This document shows, piece after piece, positions 46,057 to 57,205 of a stretch of DNA of 64,000 nucleotides. Within the stretch, counting starts at the first letter, position 1. Each line of letters starts with the position of its first letter. The notes under the pieces are model-generated. The model searched no databases and had not been told where the DNA came from. It saw only the letters and a program-made list of their open reading frames with translations. The stretch covers positions 992,001 through 1,056,000 of the forward strand of contig WBMQ01000012.1 in assembly GCA_016630905.1 (NCBI GenBank), written 5' to 3'. The position numbers and the translations under genes are program-made. The stretch comes from Capillidium heterosporum. Taxonomy: Eukaryota > Entomophthoromycota > Entomophthoromycetes > Entomophthorales > Capillidiaceae.

Positions 46057-47161
46057 CTAAAGTCTAGGCTGGTCCCTAGGCAAGCCCAGCTCGATCAACT
46101 TGTTGAAGGCCTTGGCAAAGTCGTCAAAGAACTTCTGCTTATCTTCCGAGTACATCTTGACGTAAGATAACCAAGGTTCCTGCAACAATGCCATATCGGT
46201 AGGTAACATCATCAAGTTCTTATCCTCATCTTCGAACTGTTCGGGTCCGTCCCAAACACGCTTCGTCCACTTCAACTTGAGTAACAGTCTGAAACTATTA
46301 TAAATGCATATATATTAGTAAAGCGTTCTAACTGGAGAATAAAAAGCTAGCTTACTATTGGTTAGAGAATCGGATAGGATTGTGGACCCATTTGCCGTCG
46401 TACCCTGAACGGTCGGTATGACACCTCCCCCTAAAAATAAAGTGTAAGCAAAAAGATAATTGCTAAAATAAATTACAGGACGTGACATCCGATGAGGGCA
46501 ACCGTCTCTTGAGTAGAGAACTGCATAGATTTACAGAAAACGTCCTTGATGTGCTCGGTACCTTGGGCGGCGTCGGGTAGTCGATTGTGAGCGGGACACA
46601 GACTCTTATCTTTGATATCGGTACGGCCCGATTTCCATTGGATAACAGGTCCACCCATATGCTCGATGGATACTGAACCAGCCAACCTAAAATAGTACTT
46701 TTAATTTTCCTAACTTTGAAAAGCAAAGGTTACGTATAAAGATCGGAGTAAGTAATCCAATTGAACTTCTCCTTGATGGGCTCTAGTTTCTTGATAGCTA
46801 AGTTAGCATCATTGAAGTATGGGTATTTACTTGAACAGCAATATGCAAACCGTTGTTGGCGGGATCCTTGTTGGCTAAGCTTAGCATGGCCGTACAGATA
46901 CCACCGGGGATCTGGGCACCGGCTACATAAGTTCCACTGGCGTGCCAAGCTTTCAACTAAATTTAGTATACTTTTCATGAGTTGACCTTCTTACCTAGAC
47001 GTACAAAGAGGGGACCGTAGCTACCATCTAAATTTAAAAAATAGCAGTTGAATATATGCAAGTGGCAGTAGTTGAATACCTTCATAATCCTTGTTCTCCT
47101 CCAAAAATTGGATGATAGCCTGCTTGACCGGCTCGTACTTCTTTTCCAGTTGGTATACCAT
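46057..47161 (-). CDS. CCP1: Class I heme peroxidase, cytochrome c peroxidase type
   Basis: Reduces hydrogen peroxide, with cytochrome c as the usual electron donor in this branch. Seven exons (47080-47161, 46995-47027, 46831-46949, 46734-46797, 46477-46686, 46356-46430, 46057-46294). Distal heme pocket [14 protein letters not shown] has the catalytic Arg, Trp and His. Proximal side [21 protein letters not shown] carries the ligand His. [10 protein letters not shown] holds the Trp equivalent to the radical Trp of yeast [18 protein letters not shown] and [18 protein letters not shown] are family endings. The product starts [15 protein letters not shown] directly at the mature domain, so there is no visible mitochondrial presequence. 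The exon sum is 821 bases, one short of a multiple of three. The break lies at the exon 3 donor, where CAAG|GTAAAT is expected and CAAGTAAAT is found (46825-46833). With that base, 273 residues result. Confidence 0.9.
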
Positions 47162-48299
47162 TATTTCGTTTTATTAATTGAGAAGCTGAATTGGACTCTA
47201 AGTCTACGTCTACCGATGAGATTGGATTTTGATAAATTGAAAAGATAATCTCTTGGGAGATCCAAGCTAATTTATACTGTGGGCTCCTTCTATGCGCGGA
47301 GATGTGGTTTCCCTTCCTTCTTAAGTTGGGTCATATTTTAAAGTATGATTGGTTAATTAATTTAATTTAGTGGGTAGTTCTGTCAGATGGCTTTTGGATA
47401 TTTGGTGTGAAATTTAGTCGAGGCTTTGGGATGGAGTTTGAAGTTTGAAATTGGAGGAAGCTTTGAGTTTGAAGTTTGAAGCCCTTCAAACTTCAAAATA
47501 TTTTAAAGCTTGGAATACAAACTCCCTAAACTTTGAGAAAGACTGTACTCCACCAAAGTCAGCTTTAGCGTTATAAATTTCTTTATCGAGTGTACTTAGG
47601 ATACCAAGTTTCGGCAACTATGGACTCACTCTACAAAATGCTATATACAGCTTTAGCTTTCCTTACAGTATCGCTCAATTTTCATGTAACTACAACAAAC
47701 CCAATTTGCTTTGCCTTACCATTAGAAAGCTTCTATATTTGGAATATATTGTGCATTTGAATGGTGTAATTTGTACAAATCCCAAAATCTACAAGGCCAA
47801 CCTTCATTTGACTTATTTGTACCTTCCCATACTTGAGATATAGAGACGACTGCAGGCATAGGTTTCTAGATCAACTATATGGGTATATCCCTGTCCTGCA
47901 TCCCCTTAGAATGGCTTTGAAACCAACATTGGATACCCAGCCAAGAATATCCTTTATAAATTGGAAAATCTTCATGACAGTTCTTATAGGTGTACTGTAC
48001 TCCAACCCAAGTAAACAAACTATTGAACAGGTTTTACAACAAATTATTAAGCTCAATCTGTCGACAAAACCAGTAAATCTATTCAATTAGAAGGCTGCAA
48101 TAAAGTATACCTGATCCCAAAATCTTGATATCTCGATAGTTCGATCTAACAGATCAATAGTTTTCTGTCATGAAATTGGAGACTAAACTATATTTTGACC
48201 AAGACAGTTTGTGTCAAAGTTTGAAACCAAGTCTGGTTCAGTATAAATACAACCTGTGTCCTGCGCTTCAGCACTTTTCAATTTTTCAAGAAACAAGAG
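47162..48299. other. Divergent promoter region, CCP-like and oxygenase genes
   Basis: No convincing gene. An 86-codon frame at 47833-48090 has no ATG start and no family likeness. AT content is high. Confidence 0.5.
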
Positions 48300-49654
48300 A
48301 TGGTTGAAACCAAAGCTAAAAGTGACAGTCAAGTAGTCGAGTTGGAGTCCATCGACTTTACCTCCTTCCTCAATAACCCCAACAGTGCCGAAGCTAAAGC
48401 TGAATGTGAAAAGGTATGTTAACAACTTTATTCTAAATAATTATTCAAGGTTCTAAAAGCTACTATTATTCTTTATAAAAATTTATAGGTAGCAAGGATC
48501 TTGATCGAATATGGCGTACTTATTGTAAAGGACCCCAGAGTCCACGAATCCTACAACTCTAAATTCATTGACATGATGGAGCAATATTTTGAGCAACCAT
48601 TAGATGTCAAGATGGAGGATGTTCGTCCTGAATTCCACTATCAAGTTGGTGCTACTCCCAATAACGTCGAAGACCCCAAATGCAAAACCGATGAGATCTG
48701 CCAGAACCTTATCAAGACAGTAACTTATATCTTTGAATATTCATTCTCATCACTCATAAACTTTAGTTGCCTGAAGAAAGTAAACCTTTGGCTTCCGATA
48801 AACCCGATCCCAAGTGGCGTTTCTTCTGGAAGATGGGCAAGATCCCCCCAACCACCAAGTTTGCCACTTTGAATGCCGAACCCGTTAGACCCAAAGGTAC
48901 ATTTAACCTATTTTTTATAAATCTATAACGTGCTATACCGTAGCCTTCCCCCAGTGGACTGAGGTTATGGATACTTGGGGTAACTTTATGCATTCGGCTG
49001 TTTCCCTGTTAGCTCAGATGTTGGCTGTGGGTTTGGAATTACCCCAAGACATTTTCGATAAGATGGCCGAGTTCGGACCCCATCTATTGGCACCTACCGG
49101 TTCCGATTTGAAGGCTAACGGCGAGTTGGATACTGTCTTGGCAGGTAACTGCATCTCCTAAACTTTATTTAATGTTTAACTTTTAGGCTTCCACTACGAC
49201 TTGAACTTCTTGACCATCCACGGCAAATCTAGGTACCCCTGGGTTAAATGTATGGGCCCGCAATGGTGCCAGAAAGATATCAGTCAAAGTACCTGACGGT
49301 TGCTTATTAGTCCAAGCTGGTAAGCAGTTGGAGTGGTTGACTGGCGGTACCATCTTGGCTGGCTACCACGAAGTTGTCGTTAACTCTAGAACCGTACAGG
49401 TAAACTATATCAAACATTCGAACATTACATCTAACTTTTACACTATGTAGGCCATCGAAGAAGCTAAGAGTCAGAGCCGTTCGTTGTGGCGTATCTCCTC
49501 CACTTTCTTTTACCACATTGGTTCAGACCAGCTGTTGCGACCTCTACTCAAGGGGCAGGATAAGGATGAAGCAATTAACCAAAAGTACCCTCCTACTTTA
49601 TGTGGTGATTACGTCTCTGATGAACTGAGCTTCATCAAGTTACGTAAGGAGTAA
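48300..49654 (+). CDS. 2-oxoglutarate/Fe(II) oxygenase, isopenicillin-N-synthase-like (one frameshift)
   Basis: Exons 48300-48413, 48489-48719, 48767-48896, 48944-49144, 49187-49399 and 49451-49654. N-terminal DIOX_N-like region: ELESIDFTSFLNNPNS, then VARILIEYGVLIVKDPRV. The catalytic double-stranded beta-helix shows LAGFHYDLNFLTIHG with the first His and Asp of the metal triad (HxD), GGTILAGYHEVVVNSRT with the second His, and RSLWRISSTFFYH, which may hold the Arg-x-Ser pair that binds the 2-oxoglutarate carboxylate. The frame is broken once: CCCC at 49236-49239 has one C too many (RYP then GLNVWARNGA). Without it, 363 residues. Substrate unknown. The protein probably acts in the cytosol, as there is no targeting signal. 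The neighbouring genes give no pathway hint. Confidence 0.85.
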
Positions 49655-50639
49655 TGCAGTAAAGCTGATATCCTTTTATTCGCTTTATGGCAATTTATTG
49701 ATATAAGCCTATCTATAGTGTTGCTTTCAATTGATTATTTTGTAGTGCATGGTGAAAATATGTGCAAGTTTGTTTAAATTGCAGCTTTATCTCCTTTCAA
49801 CTACTTTTTTACATTTATTCAAAAGATGTTACAGTATTTAAATAAAAGTGATCGTTGGATCTAAATATACTCTTGTTATAATGCTACTTATGATAGATGG
49901 TATTGAAATCAGCAAAGTAGTAGAACAATAACTTTATATATTAGACATCGACTTTCGCACTACTATTTGAAATTCCAAAGATTTGTCAATAAACTTTAAT
50001 TCTCCATTAAACTATATTATCATATAATCTGATCTAGGCTAATACAAAGCTTGAAATATATCTATTGTAAATTGAGCCAATTTCGTATTTGCTATGTTAT
50101 TGGGATAGGCAAAGGAAAAGCGAATCCTTAAAACTCGATTCCTTTTGACTACATCTTCAAAAGTCTGGCTTCAATCCATGGTAAATTTGTTGAACGTCCT
50201 GCTTTGTTAACTGCACGATACTTGTACATGGCAAAGGCGCCAAACTTTAAAAAGCTATTACTAATTCAATAGATAGTTATTCCAAAGATAGCCTTTTCAT
50301 CAAGGCCCAAGTCGTAGAATATAAGTTAGTTGGGTGGGTATAACAAGTACTACAGTTTATCAAATTAAACTAGGTCAGCTCGAAACTTTACCCTCAAATA
50401 TCTCATCTATCAAAACAAAAGAAATATGCTCAAGTAAATAACAAATACTTCAAATATATAGTAAAGCAATTGGTATAGCTTAAAACAACTCCTATCAAAA
50501 TTCAACTTTACAAGGTAAGCATCACTGTCCAACAAAAAATATGGCCAGAGACAAGCTTTATTATACCTTTATCAAAAGCCCAAAACTTTTCCCTAAAACT
50601 ACTGTACAATATACGTGCCTCTACTTGGCAATTCCAAAT
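49655..50639. other. Intergenic between convergent oxygenase and DR1
   Basis: AT-rich 3' flanks; no open frame of note. Confidence 0.5.
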
Positions 50640-51472
50640 TTACGGAGGGGATTGAGTATGCTTGGAGAAGGATGGGAACGAACTGTTCATCCTAGAGAAG
50701 GTGGGAGGTAGTTGTAAGTTGGGGTCGACGAAACTTGAGTTGGGGTTAGAGTTGGTGTTGGGTTGAGTTTCAGTAGGTGCTTGGTGGGCAGTCGAGAACG
50801 TACTACTTGGGTTGGTGGTTGGTACGGCCGGCCCCACGATGGGGAGGGGTAAAGATTGGGCTTGGTACTTTTGACGTGCACTGGCAAATAGTTGTTCCTG
50901 AGCCGCCAGTAGCTGCTCTGAAGTTAACCCCGTGTTCTCCAACCGGTTACTCTTCTTATCGCGTATCTGTTGTAAACAAAATAAAAATTTTAGACTGGAA
51001 TTTGTTGAGAGTAATTACTTTCATGGTATTTTTGTGATCTTCAAAGACGGCTTTTATTTCGGGCAGGTACTCTTCGTAGCCCAACCTCTTGAATTTGTTA
51101 AGTTTATATGCAAAATTATAAAAGCTTACTTGAAGGGCTGAAATGACATGGTCCGCTGATATAGTCTTCTTCGATTCCTTCTCACAGACTTCATTGGCTT
51201 CGGAAGCTAAAAGGTGGATAAACTCTACACTCTACTTTTAGAACTTAAACTCTCTTTGATAAAAAATTATTTACCTACGCAGCAGTCAACTAAAACATCC
51301 CGCGTCTCCTTGGAACAAGCTACATCCTTGGGTAGCATTTCGGTTATAAGTTTTTGAACGGTGGCTATTTGAACAAAGTTAATCTCAATATTCAAAGGTG
51401 GGTAGGTTACTCTTGGGCAAGGACAAGTCATCGTCATCTTTGTTATTTTCACGATCACTCATGTTGAAAAAA
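50640..51472 (-). CDS. NCB2: Dr1/NC2-beta, histone-fold transcription repressor
   Basis: NC2beta pairs with NC2alpha (Drap1) through histone folds and clamps TBP on DNA, blocking TFIIA and TFIIB. Start at ATG 51470-51472 (MSDRENNKDDDDLSLPKAT). Introns follow after PKA, CCV, ALQ and TMK. The histone fold reads ATVQKLITEMLPKDVACSKE, then RDVLVDCCVEFIHLLASEAN, CEKESKKTISADHVISALQ and LGYEEYLPEIKAVF. The family's post-fold helix is present (RLENTGLTSEQLLAAQEQLF). It is followed by a Pro/Asn/Ser-rich tail of about 60 residues, also common in fungal members. About 205 residues in all. The last exon is 50640-about 50970. Confidence 0.95.
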
Positions 51473-53548
51473 TTAGAAGTTGGTAGATTTCTAGTTCTGG
51501 GTTCTTGCCTAAAAACTCCAACTTTTGTAAGCTGAGTAAATCCAATCAGTGGTGGCTTTGATTTACTGATGGGCTATTATGAATTTGACCAATTAAGCTT
51601 TGATTATGGATAGTATAAGGTTTATCATTTGATAAATTTAAATTCTACGATACAAATTAGATACCCAACATTATCATCATTTAGATTTGTATTAATTCCT
51701 TAAGCTCAGCAACCCAAAAGATTTTTGGACCTGTAGATTTCTCACATCAGTAGTTTTATCTTTAGCGAAAGATCTCATATGAGGCTTTGGATTGAAAAGT
51801 TGAACATTACCTTCCAAACTATCACAGAAATGTATATTTATAGATAAGTTTTGAATTGCTTAGATTGGAAGCTACTGAAGTGTCAATATCAATGGAATAG
51901 CTAGTGGAACTTGAAGTAGCACTAGTGTAGCATAGTATGTTGAGTTTATGGCTATAATTTTCGATAGGACCATCGATAAGTTTTGACATACATGTTAATT
52001 AAGATGTCCACCCATTAATATGAAGATTGTAAAGGATTACAGGATGATCTATCAACTTTGGTATATATGCTGAGTAGGTTCTTTTGGTAAATACACAAAA
52101 CTATAGATACCCACAGAACGATTGATTTATTTCCATTTATGTGTAAGCAGGATGCCTAGTTGGCTTTGCTATAGATGTCAGATAAAGTGTTGACCTTCTA
52201 CCTAAAAGTATGGATGCTAGTAGGACTGTCTACTGGTTTTGTTGTAGATGCTGAACTAAATAGTCTTCATTAGTGAAAAGTTATGGATAGCGAGTAACGT
52301 AACCCAGATTGCCTTGAATCCGATAAACCTTGGCTTTGATGTTAATTCAACTAAAGACACAAATTCCTATAGAAATTATGGATGCCGATATCGAATAGTT
52401 AAAGAGCTCTGCCAACTTAAGCTATATGCATTGATAGAATCGCCATTTAATCCTAGCAAAAGTAAATTCTTTACTATAGAATGAGCTTACATCAATCTAT
52501 TTGCTAATATAATCTATTGTATTTTTAAATACCGTTTGACTTTGGCTTACATCAGTTTGAATATGAGCTCTTATATATTTACTTTATTTTCATCACATAA
52601 ATATACAAACTATAAAATGTCAAGGTAAATAAGCATAATAAGTATTATTCTTTTCACTGGCAAAAATAGAAAGGCAAACTGTTCAAATATTTGTTGCTTC
52701 ACGAAATTGAAAGCTAGATATTTTATCTTCATTCCGCCATATACCCTTGTTATTGTCCTATTCATCTACATTTCATATACAAACCTTAGAATGCGGTCTA
52801 TTATATAACTGTAGCTCCCTTGTCTACCCAATAAAAAATCCCGTAAGGCTATTCTGCGGCCCTTTATCCATTGGGTCCCTAGGTGGCTATAACAATTTTC
52901 TACCAAACCGTAAATACGATGTCGCCAAAACCTTCTAAAACGGGATAGAGGGATGATTTCGAGTAAAATTTAGCTAGACTTGAATAGTGTATACCTTACA
53001 TGTGAAAGTTTAACAGATCTAACACTGGATCGTACCATTCTATAAGCGGCAGCTTGATTTTCCACCTAGCTACTGATTTACTACCTTCAGGGCCCTGGGG
53101 TAATGAATGTCAACCTAGCCTGGAGTATATCAGTGTGGATGATGGAGTCATTTGATAGAAAGACAAATTCCTAGAATCCAAGTCCTTTCAAAGACTTTGA
53201 AGTACGTTTTGGATGGTATATAGGTTGGTGCCATTTGTAGAAATAATCTGATATGGTAAGGAGCCAATAACTGACTCAAACCATTTCCTATCCCATTGTC
53301 TATTGGCTCGGTGCTATAATTTGCTTCTTTCATAAAATGTACCGATCTATACATGTTTAAACCTATGAATCCATCCTATTAGTAAAAGCTTATAAGCATT
53401 TGTCTTCAATTTCAGTCTATAAGAAAATGTATTTAAGCTAGCCGTCGTTTAGTTAAAGCAAAAGTGGGAAAACTATGCCGAAAATAGGATATAGATCGAT
53501 TATTTACAAGGCACATTCAATATATTCGTTGATTTAAACTCACTCCTT

Positions 53549-53747
53549 TTACGAACTATTCCGTTTATTTACAGAGGCTCTACTGCTAGTTCGTCTTACA
53601 CCAACAGTAAATACCATACACCCATCTACAAAACCCTACGGTTAGTCCCGGCAGTATAAACAATTCATCTTTTGTTGGTAAATCGCTTACATCGACAAGT
53701 ATTTCTCCATCCTTAATCCAGTTGCAATAGATTTCCAAAAGCTCCAT
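53549..53747 (-). CDS. Candidate small spliced gene, very uncertain
   Basis: ATG at 53745-53747 in good context (AAAATGGAG) starts MELLEIYCNWIKDGEILVD. Then comes a canonical GTAAGC donor and, about 55 bases on, a CTAACCGTAG branch and acceptor, after which the frame continues GFVDGCMVFTVGVRRTSSRA to a stop at 53549. Splice signals match those of neighbouring genes, which is the only reason to list it. No family recognised. Confidence 0.2.
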
Positions 53748-54735
53748 TTTGGAAAAATTTAAAAGGAAACCGCTCTCAATGTAGACATGTTTGTGTCACG
53801 GTTAATGATCTTTCAATTGACAGCATATCGTGGGATGCAACGAATCATACGGCTTACCACAGTTTATTACCATCATTCAGCTGACCTTTATTAGGTAAAG
53901 TTCAATTATCTTGAAGGAACCCAAAGTAAAACAGTGGCTAAAAACTCGAGCCGACGGGTCCCCATCCCCCTGACAGAAGTTCTGTAGGAACAAGCGGTAC
54001 AATTCCAGCATAACAAATATGATGCCTGGATAAAGTTTTCACTTCTAGATCATTCAGTTCTCCATTAATTACCTGTTGAGGATTAAAATAGTACAAATAG
54101 CAACGTTTCCAGTTACATTTTTTGCATAAGGTTGTGTATAAAGGTAACTGCTATACGGATAAACTTGTATATAGCACCATTAAAATAGTGAGTGCTTTTT
54201 AGAATACGATGAATAGATGTGAAAAGATTAAATGCATTCGTAATTATTTGATATAAAGTACTACAAATTATAATTTTAGAAAGCTTCCATTGAGCCATAG
54301 CAATATTTGGTTATACAAAATCGATCATAAGATACTATCGCTAGCCTTAAGACAACCATAATGTACTATGAAAGATACTAATACAAAGCCAGTGTTATAG
54401 ACAGGAAATGTATCAGCGTTTTAACTTATAGCCTAGCAAAAGATGATGGCAATATTGTCTAGGTTCAAAATTTTCACTACATTCCACTTATATTTTGACC
54501 AAATTTCTGCATCTTTCAAGATATTTCTTATAATATCGATTGTTTTTTAGCAAATGAAAAGCCAGTTGTCAAAATATAAATATAATTTGAGGTCATTTTT
54601 GAACATAACCTGCTTTTGATTGTGGGCGACATGAATTGGATTTCGGGCGAGGATATAAGATATTCATTGGCTAAACTAAACCCATTTAAATTTAGAGCTT
54701 AGTAGGTTGCTCATCAAGTAAGCTGACCTGACAGG

Positions 54736-54742
54736 TATAAAA
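54736..54742 (+). promoter_or_regulatory. TATA box TATAAAA of the Zn2Cys6 factor gene
   Basis: TATAAAA about 165 bases before the start at 54905. A start about 30 bases downstream would exclude the ATG that overlaps this element at 54742. Confidence 0.4.
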
Positions 54743-54904
54743 TGAAACAATCCAACTCAGTTTGGATTCTTTTGAACTCTCAAGCTTACAATTTATATCC
54801 CAACAAATATTTTCAGGTGTTTACAACTTGGCCATATTTGAACATAGGAAGCTTCCCAACTTTGTCACGTTTAACTGAACCACTCACCTATTTAACCGAT
54901 ACCA

Positions 54905-56787
54905 ATGTTGGACGCCCAGACCAAGCCCGAATCCGAAGTCGATGGACTGTTGACACAAGGTGTAACAGCTATGAACATAAACCGACAACAACCTGGCATG
55001 CAGCCCGACGCATCTATCCTCAACCAAGCTCTCAACAATACCTGCGACTATTGCCGCCTAAGGAAGATAAAGTGTGACTCTGGTAAGCCGAGCTGTAGCT
55101 ACTGTAGGAACAAAAACAAGCACTGTACATATAGTATAAATAAGAAGAAGCAGATGTTCATCGGTACTCCACTCACTTTATCTTTGGAGAAGCTTGAGGA
55201 GCGTATCAAGAACCTCGAAGGTTTGTCTATGGAGATAGCGTCACACCACCAGGCCTGTTACCCCACTCCAAACTACCAGAATCCCGCAGCTTCAATGGGT
55301 TCCTCCATGCCAACCAACTTCCTGTATTCAGAATTTACACCTATGCATGCCAGCACTCCGATGCCAAGTTCCGATTTTAATTCAACTTTGATGTCAACGA
55401 CACCCCCAGACTCCAGTGGCCACAAGTTGGTTGGGTTCAACAATTTCAATATAAATCAGTTTCTCTTGGACCCGTACGGTATCGAGGACCTACGAAGAAT
55501 GCTACTGGCTTCTTACCAGTCAAAGGCCGAGAACAAAGGATTCGCCAACCATCACAAGCAAGTTTTAATCGACCTCTGTCTGAATTCGAACATGGTAATG
55601 GCTGCCTTTTGTGCTGTTTCTTGTGCCCACGCCCACTTCACTTTTTTGGACCGTACCCCTACCACTCGTAGAAGGTTGATTGACCATTTCCTTGCTCATT
55701 CGAAATCGCTTTTGTTGTCCCAAGGTTACTTGAACCCATCCATCGCCACAGTACAGACGCTGGTCTTAATTGCTATCGTCGAATACGAGAGAGGTTCGTT
55801 TTCACGTGCCATCATGTATACACAGTCTGCCTTGAGGTAACTTTAACATTTGACAAATTTATTAATGTTTGTAGTATGGCTTTGACCTTGAACATGCATC
55901 AATTGGATAGCCAACGTATGGGCCAAGTCACATACGAAGGGGCTTCCTTCCGGAAAGTGTGGTGGGAGATCGTCACCATCGACCGTTGCTCACCATTAAT
56001 GCTCTACCCTGATGGCTCCATCATCCAACCGGGCTTCCAGGTGATGCTTGCCGATGCCTTTGGAAACAGTATGGGCTTCACCTTCGAAGAACTGACTACA
56101 GCCCACGCCCGTAGCCTCCTTTCCGATCCAGATCCCACTATCCGTCTGCTCCCAGTAGTAAGGTTGAAGATCGCTGACTTCCTGCTGCGTGCCCATGTCA
56201 TCGCCCAAAACGAAACGAAGATGCCTACAGTGGCTTCCCAAAACGAAGATCTTATGGCACTCCGGAAGGATATGGCAGATTGGGCCTACTTTGCCTCTCC
56301 TAACCCGTTCCTCCCCGATGAGCTACCTCCTGCTCTAGTTGAAGGACTCCCCCAACCTCTGATCGGTGACCACCCGACGACACAGGCCTCCTTAGTGCTA
56401 CTATTCAACTGCGCCTACATCTTAGCCTACTGCCCCTCCCTCTATATCTCGGAGGAGAGTCCCTCGACCCGCATACCTGACTCCTGCGGTGTAGCCGCAA
56501 AACACCTTATCACGGCCATCGGCCTCTCCAAGCCAGAAGACACACGCGGTGAAGGTTGGCATCAGATCCTGCCCTTCTTCTCTTATATTGGCTGCCTCAC
56601 CTACTCCAAATTGTTCGACGTCTACGCCGACAACAAGACAGCCCGTATGACGGCCCAGGATCGCTTTGAATGTTTGTACATGGAATTGGCGGCCACTTTA
56701 CCTCGGTTCGCCGTTTCTGACCTCTTTATGGCCAAACTTCGTCCCCACCGTGCCCGTATGATGGAATCCGATCTTATTTTCTCCTAA
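54905..56787 (+). CDS. Zn2Cys6 transcription factor with Fungal_trans domain
   Basis: Nuclear DNA-binding regulator of a family found almost only in fungi. Exons 54905-55836 and 55875-56787 give 614 residues. The binuclear zinc cluster reads CDYCRLRKIKCDSGKPSCSY then CRNKNKHC (residues about 47-74, spacing C-x2-C-x6-C-x6-C-x2-C-x6-C). It is followed by a short coiled-coil (LEKLEERIKNLEGL) for dimerisation and a Ser/Pro/Met-rich linker. The middle-homology (Fungal_trans) domain follows: ATVQTLVLIAIVEYERGSFS, IMYTQSALRSMALTLNMHQL, RKVWWEIVTIDRCSPLM. Target genes cannot be read from the sequence, and no neighbouring pathway cluster suggests one. There is no intron in the zinc cluster, unlike many fungal relatives. 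Confidence 0.93.
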
Positions 56788-57205
56788 ACCCATTTTTATT
56801 GGGCTGAATTGTTATTTATTTATAGTGCGAGGATGGTTTTGCTTGTCTTGTAAAGATTTAGGTAGTGAGGGCCATAGTTGACATTCTTTTAATAAATTTT
56901 TCTACAGCATATTGCTATACATCTTTCGTTTTAAGTAACAATATTTTAGATTGTAGATATTGCTAGATAGTACATTATTTTATATATTCAAAGTTATGTA
57001 TCACAAAATTAATGCTGGCATAGATTGCCTTTATAGTCGATAATACCATTAAATCTTAGAAAAAACTATAAACTCTTCGACATAGCAGATTATTCAAACC
57101 TCTTATTTTAAAATAATATATACTTTCAAAATCAAAATATAGCAGACATAAATGGCCTATAGATATAACATATAGAATTCAGTTTAATCACAATTAGTTA
57201 GCCGA
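56788..57205. other. Intergenic between convergent Zn2Cys6 and ETR1-like genes
   Basis: 3' flanks only; AATAAA at about 56890-56895. Confidence 0.5.

Larger units (their letters stand above)
51473..54904. other. 3.4 kb gene-poor stretch
   Basis: Upstream of both DR1 (minus) and the Zn2Cys6 factor (plus). A few short frames (53148-53354 minus, 52747-52938 plus, 54113-54298 minus) lack family likeness. One small spliced candidate at 53549-53747 is listed separately. A TATA element is at 54736-54742. Confidence 0.45.

Noticed and set aside
47833..48090. 86-codon frame in the spacer before the oxygenase gene
   Set aside because: Starts with TTG, not ATG. No motif, and composition like the surrounding intergenic DNA.
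53148..53354. 68-codon minus-strand frame
   Set aside because: No recognisable domain and no neighbouring exon in frame.
54742..55077. Upstream overlapping frame of 111 codons before the Zn2Cys6 factor
   Set aside because: Its ATG overlaps a TATAAAA element, so it would lie before the transcript start. The frame has no family likeness and overlaps real coding sequence in another frame.
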